Shown: positions 14,172-23,511, counted from the first letter of the stretch. The stretch is 44,746 bases of DNA from CAYVMP01 sp964452635 (GCA_964452635.1 CAYVMP010000005.1:1-44746); one strand, 5' to 3'. Notes: generated from the sequence alone by a model not told the origin. Translations and numbers: made by a program.

Positions 14172-14230
14172 TACCTCACGAGGAGCCGGTGGGTTTGGGA
14201 AGTACGGGGAAATAATTTTAATACAAAAAC

Positions 14231-15418
14231 ATGAAAGACACACAGGTTAAAAAACTAATTGACTCCGAGAAGAAGCGACAAAAGAAAGTAATCAACTTGG
14301 TTGCATCGGAAAATTATGTTTCGAAAGATGTTCTCGAAGCGCTCGGATCTGAATTGACCAATAAATACGCGGAAGGGTATTCGGCAATGAGGTACTACGG
14401 AGGCAATGAATTTTCTGACAAGATTGAAAATCTATGTAAGGGTCGTGCTCTGAAAACATTCGGGTTGTCGGCAACAGAGTGGCACGTCAACGTCCAAGCA
14501 CTTTCTGGCTCACCTGCAAATCTTGCGGTGTATCTCGCTACTGTACCACTCGGTGGGAAGATTATGGGAATGTCTCTTGATCACGGAGGACATTTGACTC
14601 ATGGTCACAAAGTATCGATTACAGGGAAAATATGGAAACAAATACCATACGGCGTTTCTCGAGAGACAGAGGTGATTGACTATGCCGAAGTAGAGCGGAT
14701 TGCACTCACAGAGAAGCCAGACATTATTGTGGCTGGATTTACTGCGTACCCACGGGTGGTTGATTTCAAGCAGTTTAGGAAGATTGCAGACTGCTGTGGG
14801 GCACTACTCATGGTAGATATGTCTCATGTTGCCGGTTTGGTTGCTGGTGGGGCATACCCATCACCATTTCCATATGCAGATGTGGTGACGACGACAGTTC
14901 ACAAAACACTTCGTGGTCCACGATCCGCTATTATTTTTTCAAAAATTGATAGTCGAGAGTTGTATAAAAAAATAGACAAAGCAGTGTTTCCCGGAATTCA
15001 GGGAGGCCCACATCTAAATCAAATCGCTGCCACAGCAGTCGCTCTCAAAGAGGCGAGTACAACTGCGTTTAAAAAATATGCACAGCAGGTGGTCAAGAAT
15101 GCACAAGCACTCTCTGCTGAGCTTTCTCGTCTTGGGTGGAAGATTGTGTCCGGTGGAACAGACAGTCACCTCGTGTTGGTGGATACATGGAATTCAGATG
15201 TTTCTGGCGACGCTCGCATTGGTGGGGCAGAGGCGAGTACACTTCTTGAACAGGCAGGGATTATTGTAAATAAAAACACCGTGCCGTTCGATACACGAAC
15301 ACCAGTGGATCCATCCGGAATTCGACTCGGCACAGGAGCTGAAACAACGCGTGGCAAAAAGGAAAAAGATTTTGTACGAATCGCACAGAAAATTGATATG
15401 GTGTTGAGGAAAAGATGA
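14231..15418 (+). CDS. glyA: Serine hydroxymethyltransferase
   Basis: A PLP enzyme converting serine and THF to glycine and methylene-THF. The 395-aa protein has the N-terminal NLVASENYVS, the tetrahydrofolate/PLP region ALSGSPANLAVY, DMSHVAGLVAGG, and the PLP lysine in TTTVHKTLRGPR. It supplies the methylene-THF used by FolD and by the TS homologue. TAATAC sits 6 nt before the ATG, so glyA may be leaderless from its own start as well as being read from the promoter at 14073. Its stop is TGA. A palindromic element begins 14 nt after the stop. Confidence 0.97.
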   Translation: MKDTQVKKLIDSEKKRQKKVINLVASENYVSKDVLEALGSELTNKYAEGYSAMRYYGGNEFSDKIENLCKGRALKTFGLSATEWHVNVQALSGSPANLAVYLATVPLGGKIMGMSLDHGGHLTHGHKVSITGKIWKQIPYGVSRETEVIDYAEVERIALTEKPDIIVAGFTAYPRVVDFKQFRKIADCCGALLMVDMSHVAGLVAGGAYPSPFPYADVVTTTVHKTLRGPRSAIIFSKIDSRELYKKIDKAVFPGIQGGPHLNQIAATAVALKEASTTAFKKYAQQVVKNAQALSAELSRLGWKIVSGGTDSHLVLVDTWNSDVSGDARIGGAEASTLLEQAGIIVNKNTVPFDTRTPVDPSGIRLGTGAETTRGKKEKDFVRIAQKIDMVLRKR

Positions 15419-15431
15419 CTTGTATTTATTA

Positions 15432-15618
15432 ATTCTAAATCTCTTTCTCGACACATGCTCTTTTGGAAACAGAATAATTTTCTGGTGAAAATTTTCTTCG
15501 CGCTCGGAACTCAAGAAAACAAAGCATTTTCTCGTGTTCCCATCACTCGAAAACTGTTGTTTTCTAAGTCCCTGTGCGATGTTCCAAAAGAGCATGTGCA
15601 CTCGACGAGATTTAGAAT
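15432..15618. repeat. Palindromic three-hairpin element A (downstream of glyA)
   Basis: The outer arms are 15432-15468 and 15582-15618: a 12-bp match (ATTCTAAATCTC), an 8-nt mismatch on each side, then a perfect 17-bp match (CACATGCTCTTTTGGAA). They enclose three hairpins: 15476-15493 (AATTTTC/GAAAATT), 15506-15540 (GGAAC..AGAAAA / TTTTCT..GTTCC) and 15549-15564 (GAAAAC/GTTTTC). The whole would fold as a cloverleaf. It lies 14 nt after the glyA stop and ends just before the argS promoter. Elements with the same plan lie after recA and rplL. Confidence 0.7.
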
Positions 15619-15647
15619 ATTCAAAGCTTTATACTTCCTTACAGGAA

Positions 15648-15656
15648 TGCTATCAT
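15648..15656 (+). promoter_or_regulatory. Extended -10, leaderless start of argS
   Basis: TGC-TATCAT, then exactly 6 nt, then ATG at 15663. Confidence 0.65.
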
Positions 15657-15662
15657 GCTCGT

Positions 15663-17348
15663 ATGACACTACAGAACACTATTAAAAAATGGATACACGA
15701 AACCCTTTCTCCTGAAGGTGATTTTGTTGTTGAACATCCCGGAGATATGTCACATGGTGACTTCGCTACAAATATTGCCCTCACTCAGAGTAAACGTGCT
15801 GGCAAGAACCCTCGTGTGCTTGCGGATGAGTATGTTGGACTACTTACATCACACATGCTTGAGGAAATAAAAGAAGTGAGTGTTGCTGGACCGGGGTTTA
15901 TAAATATCGTATTGAAACCGGAAGTATTTGCTCTTGGTGTTTCTAAAATCATACACATGGGTAAACATGTCGGAAACCATATCCCACTGTCTGGTAAAAA
16001 AATACTCATTGAATATGCACAACCGAATCCATTTAAGGAATTTCACATCGGTCACATGATGAATATTATAATCGGTGAATCCATTTCTCGGATTTTGGAA
16101 GCGCAGGGGAACGAAGTGATTCGTGTGACATATCACGGTGATGTTGGTCTCCATGTGGCGAAAGCCATTTGGGGTCTTCGAAGTATGGACGTTGGGGGTG
16201 ATATAACTGTGGAGAAACTCGGGAAAGCATACGCTACTGGTGCAAAGTTGTTTGAATCGGATTCAGATGTACAGAAAGAAATAATCGAAATAAATAAAAA
16301 AATATATGATGGTTCCGATGATGAGGTGAATACTCTATATAGAAAGGGTCGATCAATCTCTCTCGATTATTTTGAGACGCTCTACGTGCGGTTTGGTAGT
16401 CATTTTGATCATCATTTCTACGAAAGTGAGACGGGGCAAATCGGTAAGGATTTAGTGTTGGAATTTCTAAACAATGGTGTGTTTGAGAAAAGTGAAAGTG
16501 CAGTGATTTTCCCCGGCGAAAAATACGGTCTCCATACTCGTGTGTATGTAAATTCAGAAGGACTTCCGACGTATGAAGCTAAGGAAGTTGGTCTTGCAAA
16601 AATCAAAAAAGATATGTATGGACCGTATGACATGTCTATCACGGTGACTGCGAATGAACAAGATTCATTTTTTACAGTAGTTGAAAAATCACTCGAATAT
16701 GTATTTCCGGATTTGTCTGGGAAGTTACTACACCTCTCTCACGGCATGCTTCGTCTTCCAACAGGAAAAATGTCATCTCGTACTGGAGATGTGGTTACAG
16801 CAGAGTCACTGATTGAGACGGTGCGTCATGCGTCACGAGAGAAACTCCATGAACGAATTATGTCAGACGAAGAAAAAGAAAAACTTTCTGAGATGGTCGC
16901 ACTTGGTGCACTGAAGTTTACAATCCTTCGACAAGCAATCGGAGGGGATATCGTGTTTGATGTGAATCAGGCGCTCTCTCTTGAGGGTGATTCGGGACCA
17001 TATCTGCAGTATGCCACGGTGCGTGCACACACACTTCTCAAAAAGTCAGAAGGTGTGTTTGAACCCAACTCAGATATGCCGAGTGGGTGGCAGACGACAA
17101 ACCTCGAACGTCTACTCGTTCGGTATCCGCAGGTGGTGGAGCGAGCATGTACTGAATACGCACCACATCATATCGTAACGTACCTCACTGAACTCGCTGG
17201 AGAATTTAACTCCTTTTACGCATCACACAAGATTATTGATGTAAGTGACAGTACATCACCATACAGACTCTCAGTGACACAGGCCTTTCGGTACGTGATG
17301 ATTAATGGGCTTGGTTTGCTTGGAATCGGAGTGCCAGAACAGATGTGA
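15663..17348 (+). CDS. argS: Arginyl-tRNA synthetase
   Basis: A class I ArgRS of 561 aa that charges tRNA-Arg. It shows EYAQPNPFKEFHIGHMMN (HIGH motif), the YHGDVGLHVAK region, the KMSSR-type loop GKMSSRTGD and the C-terminal anticodon-binding DALR domain. The ATG at 15663 is chosen because the extended -10 box lies 6 nt before it and because upstream in-frame codons run into palindromic element A. The codons upstream give no family similarity. The next gene is ileS, 59 nt downstream with its own promoter. Confidence 0.96.
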   Translation: MTLQNTIKKWIHETLSPEGDFVVEHPGDMSHGDFATNIALTQSKRAGKNPRVLADEYVGLLTSHMLEEIKEVSVAGPGFINIVLKPEVFALGVSKIIHMGKHVGNHIPLSGKKILIEYAQPNPFKEFHIGHMMNIIIGESISRILEAQGNEVIRVTYHGDVGLHVAKAIWGLRSMDVGGDITVEKLGKAYATGAKLFESDSDVQKEIIEINKKIYDGSDDEVNTLYRKGRSISLDYFETLYVRFGSHFDHHFYESETGQIGKDLVLEFLNNGVFEKSESAVIFPGEKYGLHTRVYVNSEGLPTYEAKEVGLAKIKKDMYGPYDMSITVTANEQDSFFTVVEKSLEYVFPDLSGKLLHLSHGMLRLPTGKMSSRTGDVVTAESLIETVRHASREKLHERIMSDEEKEKLSEMVALGALKFTILRQAIGGDIVFDVNQALSLEGDSGPYLQYATVRAHTLLKKSEGVFEPNSDMPSGWQTTNLERLLVRYPQVVERACTEYAPHHIVTYLTELAGEFNSFYASHKIIDVSDSTSPYRLSVTQAFRYVMINGLGLLGIGVPEQM

Positions 17349-17392
17349 TTTTTGCACTACAAAAATCATGCATTTCCAAAAATATTGAAAAT

Positions 17393-17401
17393 TGCTAGTA
17401 T
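17393..17401 (+). promoter_or_regulatory. Extended -10, leaderless start of ileS
   Basis: TGC-TAGTAT, then exactly 6 nt, then ATG at 17408. Confidence 0.6.
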
Positions 17402-17407
17402 TGCACT

Positions 17408-20400
17408 ATGGATCAAACTGAACAAAAAAAGGTTGCAAAAAGCGAGGGTGCGCAAAGAGAGGAAGAGATCCTTGCCTTTTGGAATGAACAGAAAATTTTC
17501 GATAAAACTCTCACAGACACACTTCCTGATGGAGAGAGAAAGCCGGAATTCGTGTTCTATGAAGGACCTCCAACTGCTAATGCAGCTCCTGCACTTCACC
17601 ATCTCGAAGCACGTGCATTCAAAGATGTGATTCCGCGTTACAAAACAATGCGAGGATTTCATGTACGACGAAAGGGTGGGTGGGATACACACGGGCTTCC
17701 TGTTGAATTGCAGATTGAAAAGAAACTCGGACTTACATCAAAAAAGGATATTGAAAACTATGGTATTGCAGAGTTTAACCGTGCCTGTCGAGAAAGTGTT
17801 TGGGAATACATGGAGGTGTGGAAACAATTCACAGAACGTATTGGATATTGGGTGGACGATACACATCCATACGTGACATATCACAACTCATACATTGAAT
17901 CAGTGTGGAATATTTTGGCACATGTGAATTCCAAAAAACTTTTATACAAGGACTACAAAGTTGTACCGTGGTGTCCTCGATGTGGTACTGCACTCTCATC
18001 ACACGAGCTAGCACAGGGGTATCAAGATATTACTGACCTGTCAGTGTATGTGAAGTTTAAAGTAACAAACCCAGAACATGTTGGGTTGTCTGGAGATGTG
18101 TTTTTGCTTGCGTGGACTACAACACCATGGACACTTCCGGGGAATGTTGGGTTGGCTGTTGGGGAAGAGATTGAATATTTGGCAATAATGAAGGAGTCTG
18201 AAACCATTATTGTATCCACACAAATGTGGAAAAATGGATTTTTTGGAGAATTTGGTAACATGGCTATCGGAAAAAATTTTAAAGGTTCTGATTTGGTTGG
18301 TCTGTCGTATGAGCCTCTGTACCCATACCTTCGTGATTTGGCACAGTCAACACAATCAGAACAGCTTAAAAATGCATTCAAAGTATATCCTGCTGATTTC
18401 GTTACAACTACAGATGGTACGGGCATTGTTCATACAGCAGTCATGTACGGACAGGAGGATTTTGAACTAGGAACAAAATTTAATTTACCAAAATTTCACA
18501 TTGTGGCACTCGACGGTACATTTATCGATGGACTTGGTGATTTTTCTGGAAAACACGTGCGAGATGAGGAGACGGCCGTGGATGTGATTAAAAATTTGGC
18601 GCATCGCGGGCTATTGTTTAAAAAGGAAAAACACAAACACTCATACCCACATTGTTGGAGATGCAAAACCGCACTCATCTACTACGCACGTGATTCGTGG
18701 TACATCGGTATGTCAAAACTCCGCACAGAACTTCAAACAGAGAATGAAAAAATAAATTGGGAACCGTCACATATTAAAGAGGGTCGCTTCGGTGAGTGGC
18801 TTCGTGAGGCAAAGGATTGGGCGATTTCTCGAGAGAGATATTGGGGGACACCATTGCCAATTTGGACAACATCTACAGGGGACATTACTGTCATAGGTAG
18901 TGTTGATGAACTTAAAAAATATTCAAAAAAATCTGGGAATCGGTATTTTGCAATGCGTCATGGTGAAGCAGAACATAACATACTTGATATATGGAGTACT
19001 CGAAGAGAGAATGCTCATCACCTTACATCCGTGGGAGAGGAGCAGGTACGCAATACAGTCGGTGGTATACAGGGAATGCTTGGACAGTCACAGATTGATT
19101 ATGTCTATGTGTCGCCATTTCTTCGTACTCAGGAAACTGCAGATATTGTTTCAAAGGCACTCGGTATTTCAAAGGAAAAGATTGTTTTTGATGATCGGCT
19201 TGTTGAGTGGGTAGTCGGTGGTTTCGAAGCTAAACCAATGAGGGATTATTTTGAAGCACGAAAGGGAAGTACAGACCCATATACTTTTGAAGTTGATGGA
19301 TCAGAATCATATCGAAGCATCATAAAGCGTTCGGGGGATTTTATATATGAACTTGAACATACACATACTCATAAAAACATTCTCATCATTTCTCATGGCG
19401 CAGTAGTTCGTGCACTATCTTTTGTTGCGCAAGGAATCTCTATTGAAAATGAAGAAACACTTCGAAACTCATTTGTAAACTTTTCGTGTGCCGAGGTTCG
19501 TGAAATTCATTTTGCACCACTTCCACACAATGAATTTTTTGAGCTTGATGTGCATCGACCATATATTGATGAACTTGAGTTGGTAAACGAAAAGGGGGAG
19601 AGTATGACTCGTACGAAAGAAGTAATGGACGTATGGTTTGACTCTGGGTCAATGCCGTTTGCACAGGATCACTATCCGTTTGAGAACAGAGAGTTTGTCG
19701 ATGGTGCTGGGTATCCGGCCGACTTTATTTCGGAGGCAATCGACCAAACTCGCGGATGGTTCTATACACTCCTCTGTGTCGGTGTGCTTATGGATCGTGG
19801 AACGCCGTATACAAATGTGATTTGTCTTGGACATATTTTGGACAAGGAAGGAAAGAAAATGTCTAAATCAATCGGCAACATCGTTAATCCATGGGAGATG
19901 ATGGATAGGTATGGTGTCGATGCACTTCGATTGTGGATGTACTCAGTCAACCAACCAGGAGATTCCAAAAATTTTGATGAGAAAACTGTAGATGAGATTG
20001 TGAAAAAGATTTTTAACCCACTCTCAAATATTTATACACTGTGTGCAACATATAACACAGGTGTGTCTCGTATCGACCCACACACCTCTCTCCATGTGCT
20101 CGATCAGTGGATTTTGACACGTCTCAATATGCTCATACGTGAAGGAACAGGGTACCTAGAACAATTCAAGGTATTTGAACCAGTTCGTCTTCTTCGTGAT
20201 TTTGTGCAGGATTTCACCACATGGTATATACGCCGGTCTCGTGAACGTTTTAAAAGTAAGGATGCTCAAGAGGTTTCAGTGGTTGTTTCTGTAACAGAGC
20301 ATGTGCTTGCTGAAATTGCAAAATATATGGCTCCTATGGCGCCGTTTTATGCAGATTGGTTGTATCGGGAAGTGACAAAAGGTAGTCGTATGCAGAGCGT

Positions 20401-20917
20401 TCATTTGGAACAGTGGCCACAGTATTCAGATGGTGTGTCTCAACAAGAAATAATTTCACAAATGGAAACTGTTCGTGCGCTTGTTACTGAGGCACTTGAA
20501 CTTCGTCAGAAGGCAGGGATTAAAGTTCGACAGCCACTTGCGTCACTTTCTGTATCACATGACTTACCAGTAGAATTTTTAGATATTATTCGAGATGAAA
20601 TAAATGTAAAAGAAGTGAAGGTTGTTTCTGGAAATACACATCTTGATACCACGATCACTCCAGAGTTACGAAATGAAGGCAGTATCCGAGATATTATCCG
20701 CGCGATTCAAGATGCTCGTAAACAAGAAAATCTAGAACCAAGCACACCGATTGAGTTGGTGGTGTGTGCAGGGAATGAAATACAAAAATTGATCGGTGAG
20801 TATACTACGGCAATTTCTGAGCCAACTTCTGTAACGCGTATTTCGTATACAGAGGATAATCAAAAATATGAAGTTGGTTTAGAAGGGGAAAAGGTTTCTG
20901 TGTCGATTCGTTACTAA
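17408..20917 (+). CDS. ileS: Isoleucyl-tRNA synthetase with inserted histidine-phosphatase domain
   Basis: A 1169-aa class I IleRS. N-terminal FYEGPPTAN and a HIGH-position variant ALHH (62-65), the editing domain (TTTPWTLPGN near 237), Cys pairs CPRC (189-192) and CWRC (416-419), the late catalytic VWFDSGSMPF (742-751), KMSKS (818-822) and the C-terminal anticodon-binding helices are all in order. Between the catalytic segments LPIWTTSTG (~490) and MTRTKEVMDVWFD (~735) lies an insert containing an apparently complete branch-1 histidine phosphatase domain. Its residues are MRHGE with Arg517/His518, SPFLRTQETA (Arg573), Glu600 and ISHGA (His663), so it should be able to hydrolyse phosphate esters. 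Synthetase identity is certain; the role of the phosphatase is unknown. Confidence 0.96.
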   Translation: MDQTEQKKVAKSEGAQREEEILAFWNEQKIFDKTLTDTLPDGERKPEFVFYEGPPTANAAPALHHLEARAFKDVIPRYKTMRGFHVRRKGGWDTHGLPVELQIEKKLGLTSKKDIENYGIAEFNRACRESVWEYMEVWKQFTERIGYWVDDTHPYVTYHNSYIESVWNILAHVNSKKLLYKDYKVVPWCPRCGTALSSHELAQGYQDITDLSVYVKFKVTNPEHVGLSGDVFLLAWTTTPWTLPGNVGLAVGEEIEYLAIMKESETIIVSTQMWKNGFFGEFGNMAIGKNFKGSDLVGLSYEPLYPYLRDLAQSTQSEQLKNAFKVYPADFVTTTDGTGIVHTAVMYGQEDFELGTKFNLPKFHIVALDGTFIDGLGDFSGKHVRDEETAVDVIKNLAHRGLLFKKEKHKHSYPHCWRCKTALIYYARDSWYIGMSKLRTELQTENEKINWEPSHIKEGRFGEWLREAKDWAISRERYWGTPLPIWTTSTGDITVIGSVDELKKYSKKSGNRYFAMRHGEAEHNILDIWSTRRENAHHLTSVGEEQVRNTVGGIQGMLGQSQIDYVYVSPFLRTQETADIVSKALGISKEKIVFDDRLVEWVVGGFEAKPMRDYFEARKGSTDPYTFEVDGSESYRSIIKRSGDFIYELEHTHTHKNILIISHGAVVRALSFVAQGISIENEETLRNSFVNFSCAEVREIHFAPLPHNEFFELDVHRPYIDELELVNEKGESMTRTKEVMDVWFDSGSMPFAQDHYPFENREFVDGAGYPADFISEAIDQTRGWFYTLLCVGVLMDRGTPYTNVICLGHILDKEGKKMSKSIGNIVNPWEMMDRYGVDALRLWMYSVNQPGDSKNFDEKTVDEIVKKIFNPLSNIYTLCATYNTGVSRIDPHTSLHVLDQWILTRLNMLIREGTGYLEQFKVFEPVRLLRDFVQDFTTWYIRRSRERFKSKDAQEVSVVVSVTEHVLAEIAKYMAPMAPFYADWLYREVTKGSRMQSVHLEQWPQYSDGVSQQEIISQMETVRALVTEALELRQKAGIKVRQPLASLSVSHDLPVEFLDIIRDEINVKEVKVVSGNTHLDTTITPELRNEGSIRDIIRAIQDARKQENLEPSTPIELVVCAGNEIQKLIGEYTTAISEPTSVTRISYTEDNQKYEVGLEGEKVSVSIRY

Positions 20918-20934
20918 AATGATATTGAAAATCT

Positions 20935-21522
20935 GTGTCGTACCATATCTACACAAGTCAGGGGATCGTGCTTAAACGTACTCCATTTGGTGAGGCAAAT
21001 ATTCTTATTCACATACTTACTCGAGATTTGGGGTTGATTATGGCTTCTGCTCAATCAGCACGATCACCACATTCAAAGCTAAATGGTGCACTATCAGAAT
21101 TCAGTGTATCTTCTATGTCATGTATCAAGGGTAAAAATGGATGGAAAATAACTGATGCACGATCATCTGATAATTTTTACTTTTCACTCAAACCTCAGAG
21201 TCAAAAAATACTTGCTCAAATTACATCCACACTGTTTTCTTTGATGCCGGGGGAAGAAAATAATCAGGTGTTGTATGATACTGTCTATTCTGGATTTAAT
21301 TTCCTTAAAACTCTGGACGGTATGTACGTACAAACATTTGAATGTATTCTGATGCTTCGTATTCTCTATCATCTTGGATATGTGGTGCGAGATTCTGTGA
21401 CGGAGGAACTACTCTCTCAGCCTACAGAATGGAATACACACATCATGGACGTCTGTTCCGCAAACCAACGTGCTTTTGTGGCGATTATTAATAAAGGGCT
21501 CAGTGCAAGTAGTCTTGCATAA
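20935..21522 (+). CDS. recO: DNA repair protein RecO
   Basis: RecO helps load RecA onto SSB-coated single strands. This 195-aa protein has the N-terminal OB-fold pattern (TSQGIVLKRTPFGEANILIHILTRDLGLIMASAQSARSPHSKL) and the helical C-terminal half. The usual C-terminal zinc Cys cluster is absent and the protein is shorter than the common 230-260 aa. The start is GTG at 20935, only 17 nt after ileS, with TATTGA 6 nt before it. recA and ssb are in the same window but in other operons. Confidence 0.85.
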   Translation: MSYHIYTSQGIVLKRTPFGEANILIHILTRDLGLIMASAQSARSPHSKLNGALSEFSVSSMSCIKGKNGWKITDARSSDNFYFSLKPQSQKILAQITSTLFSLMPGEENNQVLYDTVYSGFNFLKTLDGMYVQTFECILMLRILYHLGYVVRDSVTEELLSQPTEWNTHIMDVCSANQRAFVAIINKGLSASSLA

Positions 21523-21547
21523 TTCATATAGAAAACCTTTTTGAGTG

Positions 21548-21556
21548 TGGTATACT
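21548..21556 (+). promoter_or_regulatory. Extended -10, leaderless start of the large membrane protein gene
   Basis: TGG-TATACT, then exactly 6 nt, then ATG at 21563. Same 9-mer as at 4976 and 43954. Confidence 0.65.
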
Positions 21557-21562
21557 TTTCCT

Positions 21563-23473
21563 ATGGATTTTGAAAAAAGTCGAATCGAACGTTTGAAGCG
21601 AGCTCTCTATTCTAGGGATGAAAAACAGGTGCCACAGGAACATCGAACACCAGTTCAGCCGAGTGCATCTGATGTCCAAAGAGATTGGGGTGATCGTCCA
21701 TCGTTTGATATATCATATGAAGCAATGACTGCAAAAAAACAGAATTCTTTTTTCGATAATTTTCTTGGTATCTCGATTATATTTTTCTGTATCTCTCTCG
21801 CTGTCGCTATTTTTATATTTTTCGGTGGGCTCAATATGATTTCATCAAATAATGTTGATGTTCGTATTGCGGGCCCGTCATCTGTTTCCTCAGGAGAACA
21901 ACTCTCTGCGGATGTGTCTATTGTAAATACGAATCGTACTGACCTACAAAATGTCACACTGTTTATCGAGTATCCTCCGGGTGCGCGTGTTGCTGGATCT
22001 GACGACGAACCACTTACACGAGATAAAGTTGTAATCGGTGATATAAAAGCTGGAGCAACAATCCATCACTCGCTCCAAGCACTATTTTTTGGTGAAACTA
22101 ATTCTGTTCAGAGTGTAAAGTTAAGATTGGAATACAACGTAAAGGGTTCGTCAGCAGTTTTCTCGAAGGATAAAAACTACGATGTATCTATAGGGTCATC
22201 ATCTCTCATTTTAAATGTAACATCTCCAAAGGAAGTAAATTCTGGTCAAAATGTTGCTTTATCTATTAGTATTACATCAAACTCGAGCACGATCATTTCA
22301 AATACTCTTGTTAAGGTTGAATATCCGTACGGATTTACATATACGAGTTCAAACAGCAAACCAATACGTGATGGTGTGTGGAATATTGGTGATTTAAAAA
22401 ATGGTGATAAAAAAACAATAGTCATCAACGGAACTCTTGTTGGACAGAATACGGAGGAGCGGACATTTACTGTTTCTGTCGGAACACAGTCAAATATGTC
22501 TCGTAATGATTTTGAAACTAAACTTGCGGAATCAAACACCACAGTCGGAATTAAAAAATCTTTCTTCGATCTTTCTTTTGGTGAAGGTAGTGGAAATACA
22601 GACATGGTTCTCAACGAGGGTGATTCTGCAACTGTTCGTGCTGTGTGGAAAAACACTCTTCCTGAGAAGGTGGTTAATGCACGAATTCAAGCTGTAATGA
22701 GTGGAAATGTATTCGATAGATCGTCGGTGGTTGCTGGTGGAGGAGGGTTCTATAGATCGGGCGATAGTACTATCATATGGGATAAAACATCGCAATCAAA
22801 GCTTGCAGAGCTTATTCCGGGTGATTCGGGTGATGCGTCACTCACTGTGTCACCGTATAAAGATACAAATGTGCTTAGACTTATCAAAAATCCATATATT
22901 GATGTGGTCGTAACGATGATGGGAAATAGACAGGCCGAGAATTCGGAGACAATATCATCAGAAGCTCGATTACATATAAAGTTCAAATCGCGTCCAACTC
23001 TCTCTGCTCGTTCATACAGATCTATTGGAGGTCTTACAAATATCGGACCAATACCTCCTCGTGCCGATCAGGAATCCACGTATACCATTAACTGGCAAAT
23101 TGCGAATACAACGAATGATTTAAAAAATGCAGTTGTTTCAGCAACTCTTCCTCAGGGGGTACGATGGCTTGGAGATACAACTCCGGATGGGGAGCGAATT
23201 GTATATAACGAAGACACTCGGCAGGTTATCTGGTCAGTTGGTTCTGTATCTGCTGGGGCAGGGTATTCATATTCTCCAAAACAAGTGTCGTTTAGAGTTG
23301 GCATAACCCCTTCTGTAACATTTGTAGGTGCCGTGATGGATATCGTATCACCAGCACAAATGAGTGCGATGGATACATATGCATCGACAACGGTGTATGC
23401 GAATGCACTTGGGGCAACAACACGTTTTGCTGATCCAGATTTTAAGACTGGCAATGATACGGTTGTAAAATAG
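21563..23473 (+). CDS. Membrane-anchored protein with Ig-like/DUF11-type repeats
   Basis: 636 aa. A hydrophilic, charged N-terminus of about 65 residues is followed by one membrane helix (FLGISIIFFCISLAVAIFIF). The rest is an exported part of repeated beta-sandwich modules typical of DUF11/surface domains (SSGEQLSADVSIVNTNRTDLQNVTLFIEYPPG, NSGQNVALSISITSNSSTIISNTLVKVEYPYG, NEGDSATVRAVWKNTLPEKVVNARIQAVM, STYTINWQIANTTNDLKNAVVSATLPQG). At least four modules can be seen. The cytoplasmic start and outward repeats fit a structural cell-envelope protein. The function is unknown. It sits between recO and glyS with its own promoter. Confidence 0.75.
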   Translation: MDFEKSRIERLKRALYSRDEKQVPQEHRTPVQPSASDVQRDWGDRPSFDISYEAMTAKKQNSFFDNFLGISIIFFCISLAVAIFIFFGGLNMISSNNVDVRIAGPSSVSSGEQLSADVSIVNTNRTDLQNVTLFIEYPPGARVAGSDDEPLTRDKVVIGDIKAGATIHHSLQALFFGETNSVQSVKLRLEYNVKGSSAVFSKDKNYDVSIGSSSLILNVTSPKEVNSGQNVALSISITSNSSTIISNTLVKVEYPYGFTYTSSNSKPIRDGVWNIGDLKNGDKKTIVINGTLVGQNTEERTFTVSVGTQSNMSRNDFETKLAESNTTVGIKKSFFDLSFGEGSGNTDMVLNEGDSATVRAVWKNTLPEKVVNARIQAVMSGNVFDRSSVVAGGGGFYRSGDSTIIWDKTSQSKLAELIPGDSGDASLTVSPYKDTNVLRLIKNPYIDVVVTMMGNRQAENSETISSEARLHIKFKSRPTLSARSYRSIGGLTNIGPIPPRADQESTYTINWQIANTTNDLKNAVVSATLPQGVRWLGDTTPDGERIVYNEDTRQVIWSVGSVSAGAGYSYSPKQVSFRVGITPSVTFVGAVMDIVSPAQMSAMDTYASTTVYANALGATTRFADPDFKTGNDTVVK

Positions 23474-23511
23474 TCAAAAGTGATTTAGTATCATGTACAT
23501 CTCGAAACAGT

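Noticed and set aside
14172..14230. Known riboswitch (THF, ZTP, SAH or glycine type) upstream of glyA
   Set aside because: A short piece CGAGGAGC recalls the SAH class and the gene context recalls THF/ZTP classes, but none of the full conserved cores can be matched by eye.
17349..17407. A fourth palindromic element between argS and ileS
   Set aside because: Only a short TGCA-containing pair is present; no outer arms or hairpins like elements A-C.
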